Of a stretch of 29,033 bases of DNA, positions 1 to 9,124 are shown piece by piece. This DNA comes from Micractinium sp. NFX-FRZ (lineage: Eukaryota; Chlorophyta; Trebouxiophyceae; Chlorellales; Chlorellaceae), in contig JAPTJF010000756.1 in NCBI GenBank assembly GCA_029339195.1, positions 1 through 29,033 on the forward strand, given 5' to 3'. Numbering within the stretch: the stretch's first letter is position 1; each line of letters opens with the position of its first letter. The translations under genes were made by a program, and so were the position numbers. The notes under the pieces are model-generated. The model searched no databases, had not been told where the DNA came from, and worked only from the letters and a program-made list of their open reading frames with translations.

Positions 1-538
1 CAATATCCCATTTGAAGCTGTTCTGACGCAGCGGCGCGGCATTTCACGGAGGTGGCCTGGCGGCTGGGAAGGTATACCCAGCTGGCGGGCCTGCATGCAG
101 TGAGTTATGCGACTCGCCTGACCGTTCGCTCGCAGCGTTTTGCTGCACTGAGCGAACTGGGGGCAGGATACTTCGGCGGCCGGGACGATCTGCATCCAGG
201 AACTGCCGCCGTGCTGTGCGGCGGAAAGTGGGGCCAAGAGGGCAAGCTCCCGCCCACTCGGCACCCGTCGCTCGCTGCGCTCCCGGCAACACTTCCAGCG
301 TGTTATACCAGTCCGTGAAGGGCGCTAAGCGTCTTCGACGCGTGCCGGCCACCCGTTCCCGTTCATTGCCGGTGACACCGCCAACCAGCAAGTTGGCACT
401 GGACTCCGACTGCCCCTCCTCCAAGCAGCTGTGAAGAGTTCACTCTGCGTAGGAAGGCGGAGCGACGACCTTGTTCACGGCGCACCGCGGCGACCTGGTT
501 TTTGGGCGCGTCCCTGCGGGAGCAGGGCCGGCTGAAGG
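1..538. other. Region upstream of SBP gene, copy 1
   Basis: No gene recognised here. Open frames on both strands (such as 44-424 minus) have no family features and lie in GC-rich DNA where long chance frames are common. It should hold the SBP promoter and 5'UTR. The same sequence recurs at 13129-13666. I saw no clear TATA box. Confidence 0.5.
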
Positions 539-2744
539 ATGCGGCGTCCTGCCCAGATCTGTCAGGTGGGGACGGCGGAGGTTGCGGGGCCCCCAGAGTT
601 GAGTTGGTGTACCGGAGCGCCCCCGGCGCACGGTGGCCTGCGGTGGCCGCCGCCGCCGCTGGACCTGGACTTGCGCCGCTGGCCTCGCACCGTCTGGCAG
701 GCACCAGCTGCCTGCGCCGCACCGGGGGGCAGAATACTCCAACCTGGAAGCCTTCATGGATGTGTGTAGCACACGGGTCAGCAGCACGCAGGGCTGCGCT
801 CTAGGAAGGGCTCAGGCCAGGGTCCTCCTAAGCATATGTACACGTGCCCCCTGCCGGTTGATTCCGCCCTGCAGGTCCCAGGCTGCAATGCCGACCTGAC
901 CAACCTGCGCAGCTACTTTGTGCGCCAGCACATATGCGGTGAGTGCAGGCACCGTTTGTAGCGACACTTGTTGGGGCAGCGCGTAAGGCAGCCGTCAAGG
1001 CGCACTGCTGCCGTGCCCAACGCGCTCTCCTCGCTTGCAACACCACCTGCACCGCCTGCCTCACCCGCCTCCCGCCTGCCCCTCCACCCACAGAGGAGCA
1101 TGCACGTGCTGATGCGGTGCCCGACGGGCGGGGCGGCTTCCTGCGATTCTGCCAGCAGTGCACCAAGCTGGAGCCTGTGGCAGCTTTCGAGGGGCTCAAG
1201 CGCTCGTGCGAGGCGAGCCTGCAGAAGCGCCACCTGCGCCGCAGCGGCGGCGCAGCTGCCGCGCAGCGTGCCAAGAGCAGCAACAGCGGTGGCATGGCGC
1301 TGAACGCGGCCGCTTTCAACGCAGGCGCAATGTCCAACGCCGGCATGCTGGGCCTGCCGCACATGCTGCTGCCCAGCGCCCAGGCCAACCATGCAGCCTC
1401 CGCCGCAGCCATGGCAGCAATGCTGGCGGGCACCACCGGCGACCGCGGCAGCCCCTGCAGCACAGGTTCACTGCAGCAGCCAGCCGCCACGACGCGCAGC
1501 ACCAGCGGCCTGCGCGGCGGCGGCGCTGCCGGGGCGGCCAACCCTCTGGCCGCGCTGCTGGAGGCGGCGCTCCCCGGAGGAGGAGGCACAGATCTGGGTG
1601 CTGGGGGGCCCATCCCCATTGCGGACCTGCCGCCCCTGGCATCCAACACCAAGGATGGCAGCACGATCCTGCAGCACCTGGCGGGCCACTCCGCCGGCCT
1701 CCCGCACATGCCGCGGCCGCAGGCGCAGGCGGCAGGGCAGGGGATGCACCACGCTCTGCACCAGGGTGAGCCGCCTGCCCGCCTGCCGGCTGGCCGTTGT
1801 GCCTGGCTTGCCTGCAGTGCCGGTCGGAGATCCGCATGCCGTGTGCAGCATGTGCCCTGCTGCAGTGCCGCCCCTCCTGCCCCCGCCAGTGCCGACCAGG
1901 CATGCCTGCCACCCCTGCTGCTCCTGAATGCCCTGCTGCTCCTGAACGACTTGCTGCAGGCGGCGTCTCCTGGCCGCTGCCCAACGCTGCGCCCTGGGCG
2001 CCGCAGCAGCAGAGCTTCTCCCAGCTGCAGGCCGCCCTGTCGGCGGCAGCCACCGACACCCGCCTACCGCCCCTCCCTTCGGGCCCCTCCTCAAAGCTCA
2101 CCGTGGATCAACGGCGCCCGGATGCGCAGCCCACCGTTGGCAGCGGGGCCGCGGGCATGCACGAGGGGCAGGCGCCGCAGGTGGATGTGCAGCAGATGGT
2201 GGGTGCCCTCCACCTGCTGCAGCAGCTGCAGGAAGTGATTGGGTCGCTGCTGGTGGCGCAGGTGCAGCAGCAGCAGGCGGCGCCGGCGCCGCCGCCTGCG
2301 GCGCCGGCCTACGGCCTGCACCAGAGCCAGCAGCAGCAGCAGCTGCTGTCGCTGCTGGGCGGCCTGGCGGGCAGCAGCCGACAGGCGGCGGCCCCCCCGC
2401 CGCCCCCGCCGCCGCCGCAGCAGCAGCAGCAGGAGGACGGGCAGCACTCGCAGGCAATGCTGCAGCTGCTGAGCCAGCTTGCGCAGCAGCACAGCCGGCA
2501 GCAGCAGGACCAGCAGCAGCAGCAGCAGCTGCTGCAGCACCACCAGCTGCAGCTCCCACCACCGGTTGTCAAGCCTGTGCCGCGCTCGGCAGCCGGCTCC
2601 CCAGCCCCAGGCGAGCTGCCGCCCGGCCTGGAGGCGCAGCTGCTGCAGGCGGCTGCGGGCGGCACTGGCGGCGAGCAGGGGGAGCAGCTGCACGCCCTGC
2701 TGCGCCGCTGGGCACGGGGGCTGAACTCGAGCGAGCTGGCCTGA
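539..2744 (+). CDS. SBP-domain transcription factor (copy 1)
   Basis: Four exons join in phase: 539-565, 875-938, 1094-1765 and 1960-2744, giving 515 aa. Residues 8-80 form a squamosa-promoter-binding (SBP) zinc domain, a plant and green-algal DNA-binding domain whose known members bind GTAC-core sites in the nucleus. Zinc site 1 is C8, C13, C30, H33 with canonical spacing. Zinc site 2 reads C50, C53, E57, C69, so the usual His is Glu. A basic stretch (KRSC...QKRHLRR, 66-80) matches the domain's nuclear-localisation tail. The rest is low-complexity Ala/Gly/Pro, then a Gln-rich half with poly-Q and poly-P that may serve activation. The ATG at 539 is chosen because an in-frame TGA lies at 533-535 and the exon ends ICQ, which completes the CQVPGC motif across intron 1. 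The very short first exon puts the domain at the N-terminus; an additional upstream exon cannot be excluded. Targets are unknown. Confidence 0.88.
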
Positions 2745-3656
2745 GGGGGGAGCACCGACCGCTTGAGCGCGCGAGCAGCCTAGCGGTCAGTCACCCCGTC
2801 AGCGGCTGGCGCCAATAAGCGTGCCAGCATTGCACGCACTTTCAGCATTGTCAAGAAGACCCAAGCCATGCAGCACATGCGCCGCCTGGGAGTGTGCACA
2901 GCAGCGACAGCTGGCGCCTCAAACTCGAAGAGAGCACAGAGCACCATTCCCTCCCATCCACCGTCACCCGAAACAGCACGCCCGTTTATCTCACACCATC
3001 ACCATCACAAAACCCACCTGACCTATTTTCCCAGACCACCCTGCGTGTGCACGAGCCCTGTGCCCATCTCCATGCGATTGCCTGTTTCCGTCTGATTCGC
3101 TGTCCTTGTGTGCACCAACATACAATAAGCAACACGCGTTATCAATTTTTTCATGTTTCACTTTAGTTTCCACTGCATGGCAGTGGTTTTGTAAAGACAT
3201 ACAGAGAGGTTTGATGTCGGCTAAGCGGACCAGGGGCTGGGGCACCATGGGGTGGGCGGCTTGGCGAGGCACCGACTGCATGGCCGTGGGATGTGACATC
3301 GGGAGTCTGCCAGCTCCTTCCATTGCCGGCGCATGTAGTCAGCTGGCATACGCATGAACACGGTGCATATCTCCCATTGAGGCAGGGCCTTGGGCGCAAC
3401 TTGTTCCGCAGCGTGCTGTGGCCACCAAAACAGCACAGCACGCCTCGACTGGACTGCACCGCCCGCAGGCCTGCACGGCACCTTGATTGTCCTGCTTGTT
3501 GACTTCCCTGCGGCACTGATACGCGACACAGCGCAGGTTTGCAAGGGAGCTTATCCTCGCTGCCGACGGACGGGTGCAGGGTGTCGCTGCGCACGCCGGG
3601 TGCTCTCGCTGCATCATCCAAGCGCTACATTTTGCATTTGTGCCGCAGATCGCAAG
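2745..3656. other. Intergenic: SBP 3'UTR and aldolase promoter/5'UTR
   Basis: A 912-base stretch without a supported gene. The first about 450 bases, up to a TGTAA at 3190-3194, are probably the SBP 3'UTR; this part is less GC-rich than the coding DNA. The rest should carry the aldolase promoter and leader. A pyrimidine-rich segment ending TGCCGCAG at 3642-3649, just before the aldolase ATG, could be the 3' end of a 5'UTR intron. The copy is at 15873-16784. Confidence 0.5.
3190..3194 (+). promoter_or_regulatory. Putative TGTAA poly(A) signal, SBP gene
   Basis: TGTAA, the pentamer used as polyadenylation signal in chlorophyte green algae, lies 446 bases after the SBP stop codon. The copy is at 16318-16322. 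A five-base match occurs often by chance, so cDNA ends would be needed to confirm it. Confidence 0.45.
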
Positions 3657-6600
3657 ATGCAGGCCACCAGCGTGCGGTCCTTCTCTCAGAGCGTGGCGGC
3701 GGCGCCCCAGGCCCGCCGCCCGTTCACGGCGGCGGGTGCCGCCCCCGCTCGGCGCATGGTCGTGAGCGCTGGTCTGGCTGCAGAGGTGAGTATGTTCGCT
3801 GCATATCCATCTCATTAGCCAGGCGACAAATCAAGCCCATCACCATTGGGCTCCAGCCACAGAATGCAAACGGCCGACGCTCTGTGGTGCCTCATTTTGC
3901 GCCCTTGCCAGTCCCGCTGCCAGGCCCCCCATGGGAACCGCCCGCCCTCCGCCTGCGCAATCCCTGCCACACCTTCCCGTCCACATCACCTCCCCCCATG
4001 GCCCTGCGACTTTTCAGAAGGAGAACCCTTTTGCTGAGGAGCTCAAGGCGACGGCCAAGTACATTTCCCAGCGCGGGCGCGGCATCCTGGCCAGCGACGA
4101 ATCCAACGCCACCACCGGTGGGTGCACTGTGGTTCCAACAGGCAGAGCTGTTTGGTTGGCCGTTTAGATCTGCAAGTATGTTGGCGCCCTGGCCAGAAAA
4201 GTGTGCGCGGCAACCGACAACAGTTTGTGTGCGCAGGCAGCGCGGGTTGCATCGCACGCAGCACAAGGCAGGAGCAGGCAGACACGCCTGGTGTAGCCGT
4301 TGTGCCGGCAGGCGGGCGGGCAGACATGCGTGCAGGTGGATGCGATGCCTGTCACCACCCCGTAGCATCCCGCTTGCCCGCCCCGCCTGCACCCATGCAT
4401 GCTCGCCCTTGCTCTTGCCCACCCAATTGTGCCCCACGCCACCCCGCCTGTGCAGGCAAGCGGCTGGAGAGCGTGGGTGTGGACAACACAGAGGAGAACC
4501 GGCGCGACTGGCGCCAGCTGCTGTACACCGCCCCCGGCCTGGGGCAGTACATCTCTGGTGCGCGGGCGGTACATGCAGCGCAGGGCCACGTCATGGGCCG
4601 CCCCGCCTGGAGGGGCCAGGCCTGGGAGAGGCAGGCTTTGCGCAGCGCTGCTGTGCCCGCACAGTGCCGTGCTGTCTGTTTACCACCGCTCTGCCCGTGT
4701 GGCATCGTCTGCCACCCCCCAGGCTTTACCGGCCTCCCCTTTGCCCGGCCCACCCACCCTCTGCCTCCTCCATTAACGTCTTCTCCTCCTCCTCTCTCCC
4801 CTCCCCCAGGCGCCATCATGTTCGAGGAGACACTGTACCAGAAGGCACGCGATGGTGAGGGGGCAGCAGCCGGGCTGTGCGCCTGCTGGGTCTACGTCTC
4901 CCCCCCGCCCGCCCGCCCGTGTATGCGCCTGCCTGCCTGCCTGCCCGCCGTGCACTGGCAAGCACGCGACTAATCTTTCGTCACCCTACAATCATTCTTG
5001 CCTGTCCCCGCAGGCACCCAGTTTGTGGTCATGCTGAGGGCGCATCCTGAATTTGAACACATGTTCTGCTTACCCCCGCAGGCACCCAGTTTGTTGACAT
5101 TCTGAAGGCGCAGGGCATCCTGCCCGGCATCAAGGTGGACACAGGCCTGCAGGTGAGGCGCTGGGGGGCCGTGGGGGAGATGTGCGGGCAGGCTGGGGGC
5201 AGGCTGGCAGGCGGGCGGGTGCACTCAGGCAGGCAGGTGGTGTGCTGGGGTGAGCCTGGGGTGGCAGGTGGGCGGGAGGTGCACGGGCAGGCGGGGTTCA
5301 GTCTGATAGGCAGGCAGGCGAGGCGCTGGGCCCAGATGGTGGGGGAGGAGGGCGGTATGGCGGGCAGGCGGGGGCCAGGCTCTTGCCCACCACCCGCCCC
5401 CGCACCCTGCACTGCTCGACCTGCCACCTCTTGACGCGCTGCCCAGTACCGCTTGAAGAGCCCCGACGAGCTGTCATCACGCGTGCATCCGTGCCAATGC
5501 TGCTCCCATGCCTCCCCCTCTCCCTCCCACCCGCAGGTGCTGCCCGGCACCGACGGCGAGACCGCCACCCAGGGCCTGGACAACCTGGGGGCCCGCTGCG
5601 AGGCGTACTACAAGCAGGGCGCGCGCTTCGCCAAGTGAGGGGCGGTTTGGGGGTGGCAGGGTGGGGCCAGCTGGCGGGGCGGCGGCGGGTGGAGAGCGCA
5701 CGCCCCTCCAAGCCGATGCATCCACCTGGATTGAAGCACCAACCACTTTTCAGTGACTGGATGACAGCCGGCAGCGGTGTGTGTTCAGCACAGCGAGCAG
5801 GCCAAAAGGAACAAACTCAACGGTGGTGTGCTGCGCGGCCCCTCCGTGTACTCAGCGGCACCCACACCAACCCGCGTGCCCGCCCGCCTCCCCCGCTGCC
5901 TGCCCCCGCTGCCAGGTGGCGCGCGGTGCTGAAGATCAGCGAGGGCCAGGGCCCATCCATGCAGGCCATTGTTGAGAACTCGCACGGCCTGGCCCGGTAA
6001 GGAAACACGCTGCCACCACTGCGGGGGGATGGCTCTGTCATGTGGAGACGGGTGGGGCTGGCACAAGTGTGGCGCAACTGAGGGGCCGGCGGTAGTGACG
6101 CCGCCTGGTTGCCCGCCACCCTTGGCTGCCTTGGCTGCTTGCTCCCACCCTTGGCCGCCCATCCCCCGTGCCTCCCCCTGCAGGTACGCCCAGATTGCGC
6201 AGCAGAACGGGCTGGTGCCCATTGTGGAGCCAGAGGTGGGTCGGGGGCTTGGCTTGGCTTGGCTTGGCTTGGCCTGTCTGGGACGACTGTGTTGGGCGGT
6301 GTGGGTATGTGTGGAGGCAGGGGTAAGGTTCAGGCCCCGCTTGGGTGTCCAGGTGACGGCAGGCACTGAAGCGCTGGGCTTGGCAGTGCGCAGTGCTTGG
6401 GGCTGCCTGTGGGTGCTGCGCTTGGTGGCTGTACCCGAGCACAGCAAACACCCGTAGCAGGTGCTAGGAGAGGAGGTGGGTGCAGAGCATGCAGTGCCCC
6501 CGGGGGGAGGCGGGCTCCGGCAGGCTGCAACCTGCTGCTGGGGCGGCGCACGCCATGCCATGCCCTGCGATGCGCTGCGCTGTGCTTTGCGGCGCTGTGC

Positions 6601-8544
6601 TGTGCCGTGCCCAACAGTCCGCCTCCCCGCCCCCTCTGCCTGGTGTGCAGGTGACCCTGGGCCCTGGTGCCTACACCATTGAGGAGACTGCCTACTGGAG
6701 CGAGCGTGTGTACAGGTGGGCGGGGCACAGGCACAGGTGGTACACGTGTTGGCGGGGCACAGGCACAGGTGGTGCACGTGTTGGCGGCCATAGCTGGTTC
6801 ATATCACGTCCAGTTGAATGGGATGCAACCAAAGCTGCCGTCCATGAGATTACCGTTCTCGTAAGGCCACATTGCCACGCATGCCTTACACCCCCGCTCC
6901 CTGCCTTCACCCTGCGTGCAGCCACGTGATGCGCACGCTGAACGAGTATGATGTCATGCTGGAGGGCATCCTGCTCAAGCCCAACATGTGCCTGCCCGGT
7001 GAGTGCGGGCCCGAAGGCATTCCGTTTGTGAATCTGTGTGACGGCGAAGCGGGAGTGGGGTGCAGGCGGTGCGGATGGCATGCGCCACACTGCCTAGGCA
7101 CCTCCACAGCCTGGCGCTCCCAGTGTCCTGCCCTTCAGCACCCCCAAACTCAATCGCCCGCCCGCCTGCCTGCCGCCCCCTCCCCTTGCTGCTGCGCAGG
7201 CCTGGACGCCCCCCCCGCCTCACCGCAGGAGGTGGCCAAGTACACCGCCCGCACCATGATGCGCACCATCCCCGCCGCCGTCCCCGGCATCCACTTCCTC
7301 TCAGGCAAGCGCCACGCTGGCACCTTGTTGGCACTGCTTCATGTCGCTCCATGTGGGGTGCCTGTGCGGCTGGTGGCTGGCTGGGAGGGGGCTGCTACAG
7401 AATGGCAGCGCGTCCCGCAGCCCCCCCTCTACCCTTCTCCCCATGTGCACCTCACTGCCTGCACTGCTCGTCGTGTTCTTACGCCCACCTGAACCAAAAC
7501 CGCAATGCCAACCCCAACCCCAAACCCTAAACCCGTGCAGGCGGCATGAGCGAGGAGGAGTCCACCCTGAACCTTCAGGCGCTGCAGGAGGCCTGCCCCA
7601 ACGCGCCATACTCCCTCACCTTCAGCTACGGCCGCGCACTGCAGGTCGGTGCAGGGTGGGTGGTGGGTGTTTCGTGACGTGCGGTGTGCGGGCACGTGGC
7701 GGCGGCAAGAGGGCAGCGTTGGCGGAGGGGCGCCAGGTGCAGTGTGCGCAGTGCATGCAACCTTCGGGGTGCGGCATGGGTGTGGGCACGATAGGCAGGA
7801 GTGGGTCATGAATTGCAGAGCCAGCTGCCCTGGCACTATGGCGGACAGGGAGAATCCAGCCAGCCTGCCCCGCCTGCCCCCCCTTCTTGCGCACGCCTCC
7901 TCACCACCCCGCCACAGCCTTCCTGCTGCCCCGCCCACAGTCCCCCAACCCACACACTGCACACTCGCACCTCGCACACTCACACTCACTGCTCGCTCAC
8001 ACCTCGCACGCTCGCTGCCTGCAGTCTGCCACCCTGAAGGCGTGGGCGGGCAAGGAGGAGAACTGGGACAAGGCGCAGCAGATCCTGGCGGCGCTGGCCA
8101 AGGCAAACTCGGGTGAGGGGGAGGAGGGGAGGAGGGGGTTGCTCCTCTGGAAGGGGGAGGATGAAGGGGGCACTCCTTTTGCAGAGGGGGAGAGGTGCTT
8201 TTGAAGCGTGGAGGGGTGCTCCTGAGAAGGGGGAAGGGGCCCTTTGCAGAGAGGGCAGGGGTGTTCTGCAGGATTTGAGGGGGGGCGCGTGTGTGTAGGG
8301 CACATACAGGCGAGCAGGGACGGCAGCCTGCACCGCATGCTGCGCGTGCGTAGCAGGGCCCGGGCAAATCACACAACACCCTCGCTTGCAGTCACCCACC
8401 CACCGTTCCCGCCCCTGCCATGTTGTCCCCTTTTGTTCGTTTGGCCCTGCAGAGGCGCAGCTGGGCCAGTTCAAGGGCCCCCACCCCGTGCCCGGCGGCG
8501 GCCGCATCCTGCAGGCCCTCCGCTTAGGCGGCGCCGGCAAGTGA
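3657..8544 (+). CDS. FBA: Chloroplast class I fructose-bisphosphate aldolase (copy 1)
   Basis: Cleaves fructose-1,6-bisphosphate to dihydroxyacetone phosphate and glyceraldehyde-3-phosphate, and runs in the condensing direction in the Calvin-Benson cycle. Fourteen exons join in phase to 402 aa: 3657-3785, 4018-4117, 4456-4557, 4810-4854, 5082-5152, 5537-5634, 5916-5996, 6184-6235, 6651-6715, 6922-6998, 7200-7304, 7541-7644, 8025-8112, 8453-8544. Residues 1-43 are Ser/Arg/Ala-rich with almost no acidic residues, as in a chloroplast transit peptide. Family motifs follow: GILASDES (D70), WRAVLK (K188), VPIVEPE (E224, E226), and EGILLKPNM with the Schiff-base lysine K267, then SGGMSEEES and [13 protein letters not shown] text. 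Intron 11 has a GC donor. The protein ends ...GGAGK and lacks the terminal Tyr common in class I enzymes. An AG at 3648-3649 just before the ATG could end a 5'UTR intron. Confidence 0.95.
5006..5049 (+). repeat. Decayed duplicate of aldolase exon 5 start with its splice acceptor
   Basis: In intron 4, 68 bases before the real exon 5, the acceptor and first part of the exon are repeated: GCAGGCACCCAGTTTGT at 5010-5026 equals 5078-5094. A diverged stretch follows (GCTGAGGGCGCATCCTG against TCTGAAGGCGCAGGGCATCCTG). Splicing to the upstream CAG at 5011-5013 would shift the frame and reach a TGA at 5103-5105, so only the downstream site gives aldolase. The copy is at 18134-18177. Confidence 0.85.
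6246..6270 (+). repeat. (GGCTT)5 microsatellite in aldolase intron 8
   Basis: Five perfect GGCTT units just after the exon 8 donor. The copy at 19374-19398 has the same unit number, which argues that the two large copies have not diverged even at a fast-changing locus. Confidence 0.9.
6719..6782 (+). repeat. 32-bp tandem repeat in aldolase intron 9
   Basis: Two 32-base units (6719-6750 and 6751-6782) differ at a single base (GGTACACG against GGTGCACG). Each unit contains CACAG|GTGGT, resembling the true donor TACAG|GTGGG at 6711-6720. Use of the first internal site (exon to 6736) would add 21 bases in frame. The copy is at 19847-19910. Confidence 0.85.
8113..8310 (+). other. G-rich last intron of the aldolase gene
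   Basis: The first about 190 bases of intron 13 (8113-8452) carry many runs of three to seven G on the coding strand, plus imperfect repeats of a G-run / CTCCT / TTTGCAG pattern that include decoy acceptors near 8178 and 8248. The RNA could form G-quadruplexes. The copy is at 21241-21438. Confidence 0.6.
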
Positions 8545-9124
8545 AAACGTTCCGCCCCGCAGAAGCGCCCGCCAGCTGTACCGTGGCGCGGCGCGGTCCT
8601 GCTCGCACCCTGCCCCCCGGCCTGGCCCAGCAGCCCCGCGCTGCGGACCCAGACTTATTTTGTTGTGCCGCATTTCATGAGCAGTGTAACTTAGTCATGC
8701 TAATGTAGTGAGTACAGCCACAGCGAAGAGCCCTGCCACTGGTATGTGCGCTGGTGCGCCAGGCAGTGACGACAGATGGCAGGGGACACAAAGTGGCATA
8801 TTCACCCGTCCCGCGGTCGCGGCATCCGAGACTTGTAGTGACCGGGTTGCGCTTTAAGACACTGCTAACAAGCACTTGCAGGCTTTTGCCCGCCTGGTGT
8901 CGCAAGGACGACGCACAAGGGTGAGTGCGCTGCCCGTCGGGCGGATTGAAACGGCCTCTGCGCTTGAACAACGCATCCTGAAGCCTTTGCCGCGACTCCA
9001 GCAGGCCAGAAGGGCTGTTGCCAGCTGGGCCCTTTGCGAGCAGCCAGCCATGCCGACAGGTCGGCCGCCCAGGTGAACAGGTTTCATCCAAAGCTTCATT
9101 TTGAGGTGCAGATATCCACTCAAA
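8545..9124. other. Intergenic: aldolase 3'UTR and transporter promoter/5'UTR
   Basis: A 580-base stretch without a supported coding gene. It holds the TGTAA at 8685-8689. Segment 8882-8920 is flanked by TTGCAG and GTGAGT, and AGGTGCAG ends at 9111 just before the transporter ATG at 9125. This fits a spliced 5'UTR with an intron at 8921-9111, but cDNA is needed. The copy is at 21673-22252. Confidence 0.45.
8685..8689 (+). promoter_or_regulatory. Putative TGTAA poly(A) signal, aldolase gene
   Basis: TGTAA 141 bases after the aldolase stop, in a locally AT-richer stretch, at a typical position for a green-algal poly(A) signal. The copy is at 21813-21817. Confidence 0.6.

Noticed and set aside
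828..1709. Long minus-strand frame of 293 codons opposite the SBP gene, and many similar frames
   Set aside because: Low-complexity Ala/Arg/Ser translation antisense to a well-supported exon; long chance frames are common in such GC-rich DNA.
943..2238. A 431-codon single-exon reading of the SBP gene
   Set aside because: It reads through two introns and misses the first zinc site; the spliced model recovers the full SBP domain and phase-matched exons.
3539..4858. A 439-codon + strand frame over the start of the aldolase gene
   Set aside because: It covers exons 1-4 mainly out of frame and introns; no family features.
7504..7535. CCCTAAA-like words in aldolase intron 11, resembling plant-type telomere repeats
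   Set aside because: Only one real CCCTAAA unit with C-rich neighbours inside an intron; not a telomere array.
837..8715. GTAC words (838, 8578, 8712) as possible SBP binding sites
   Set aside because: A four-base core occurs by chance, they lie in an intron or 3'UTR, and none clusters in a clear promoter.
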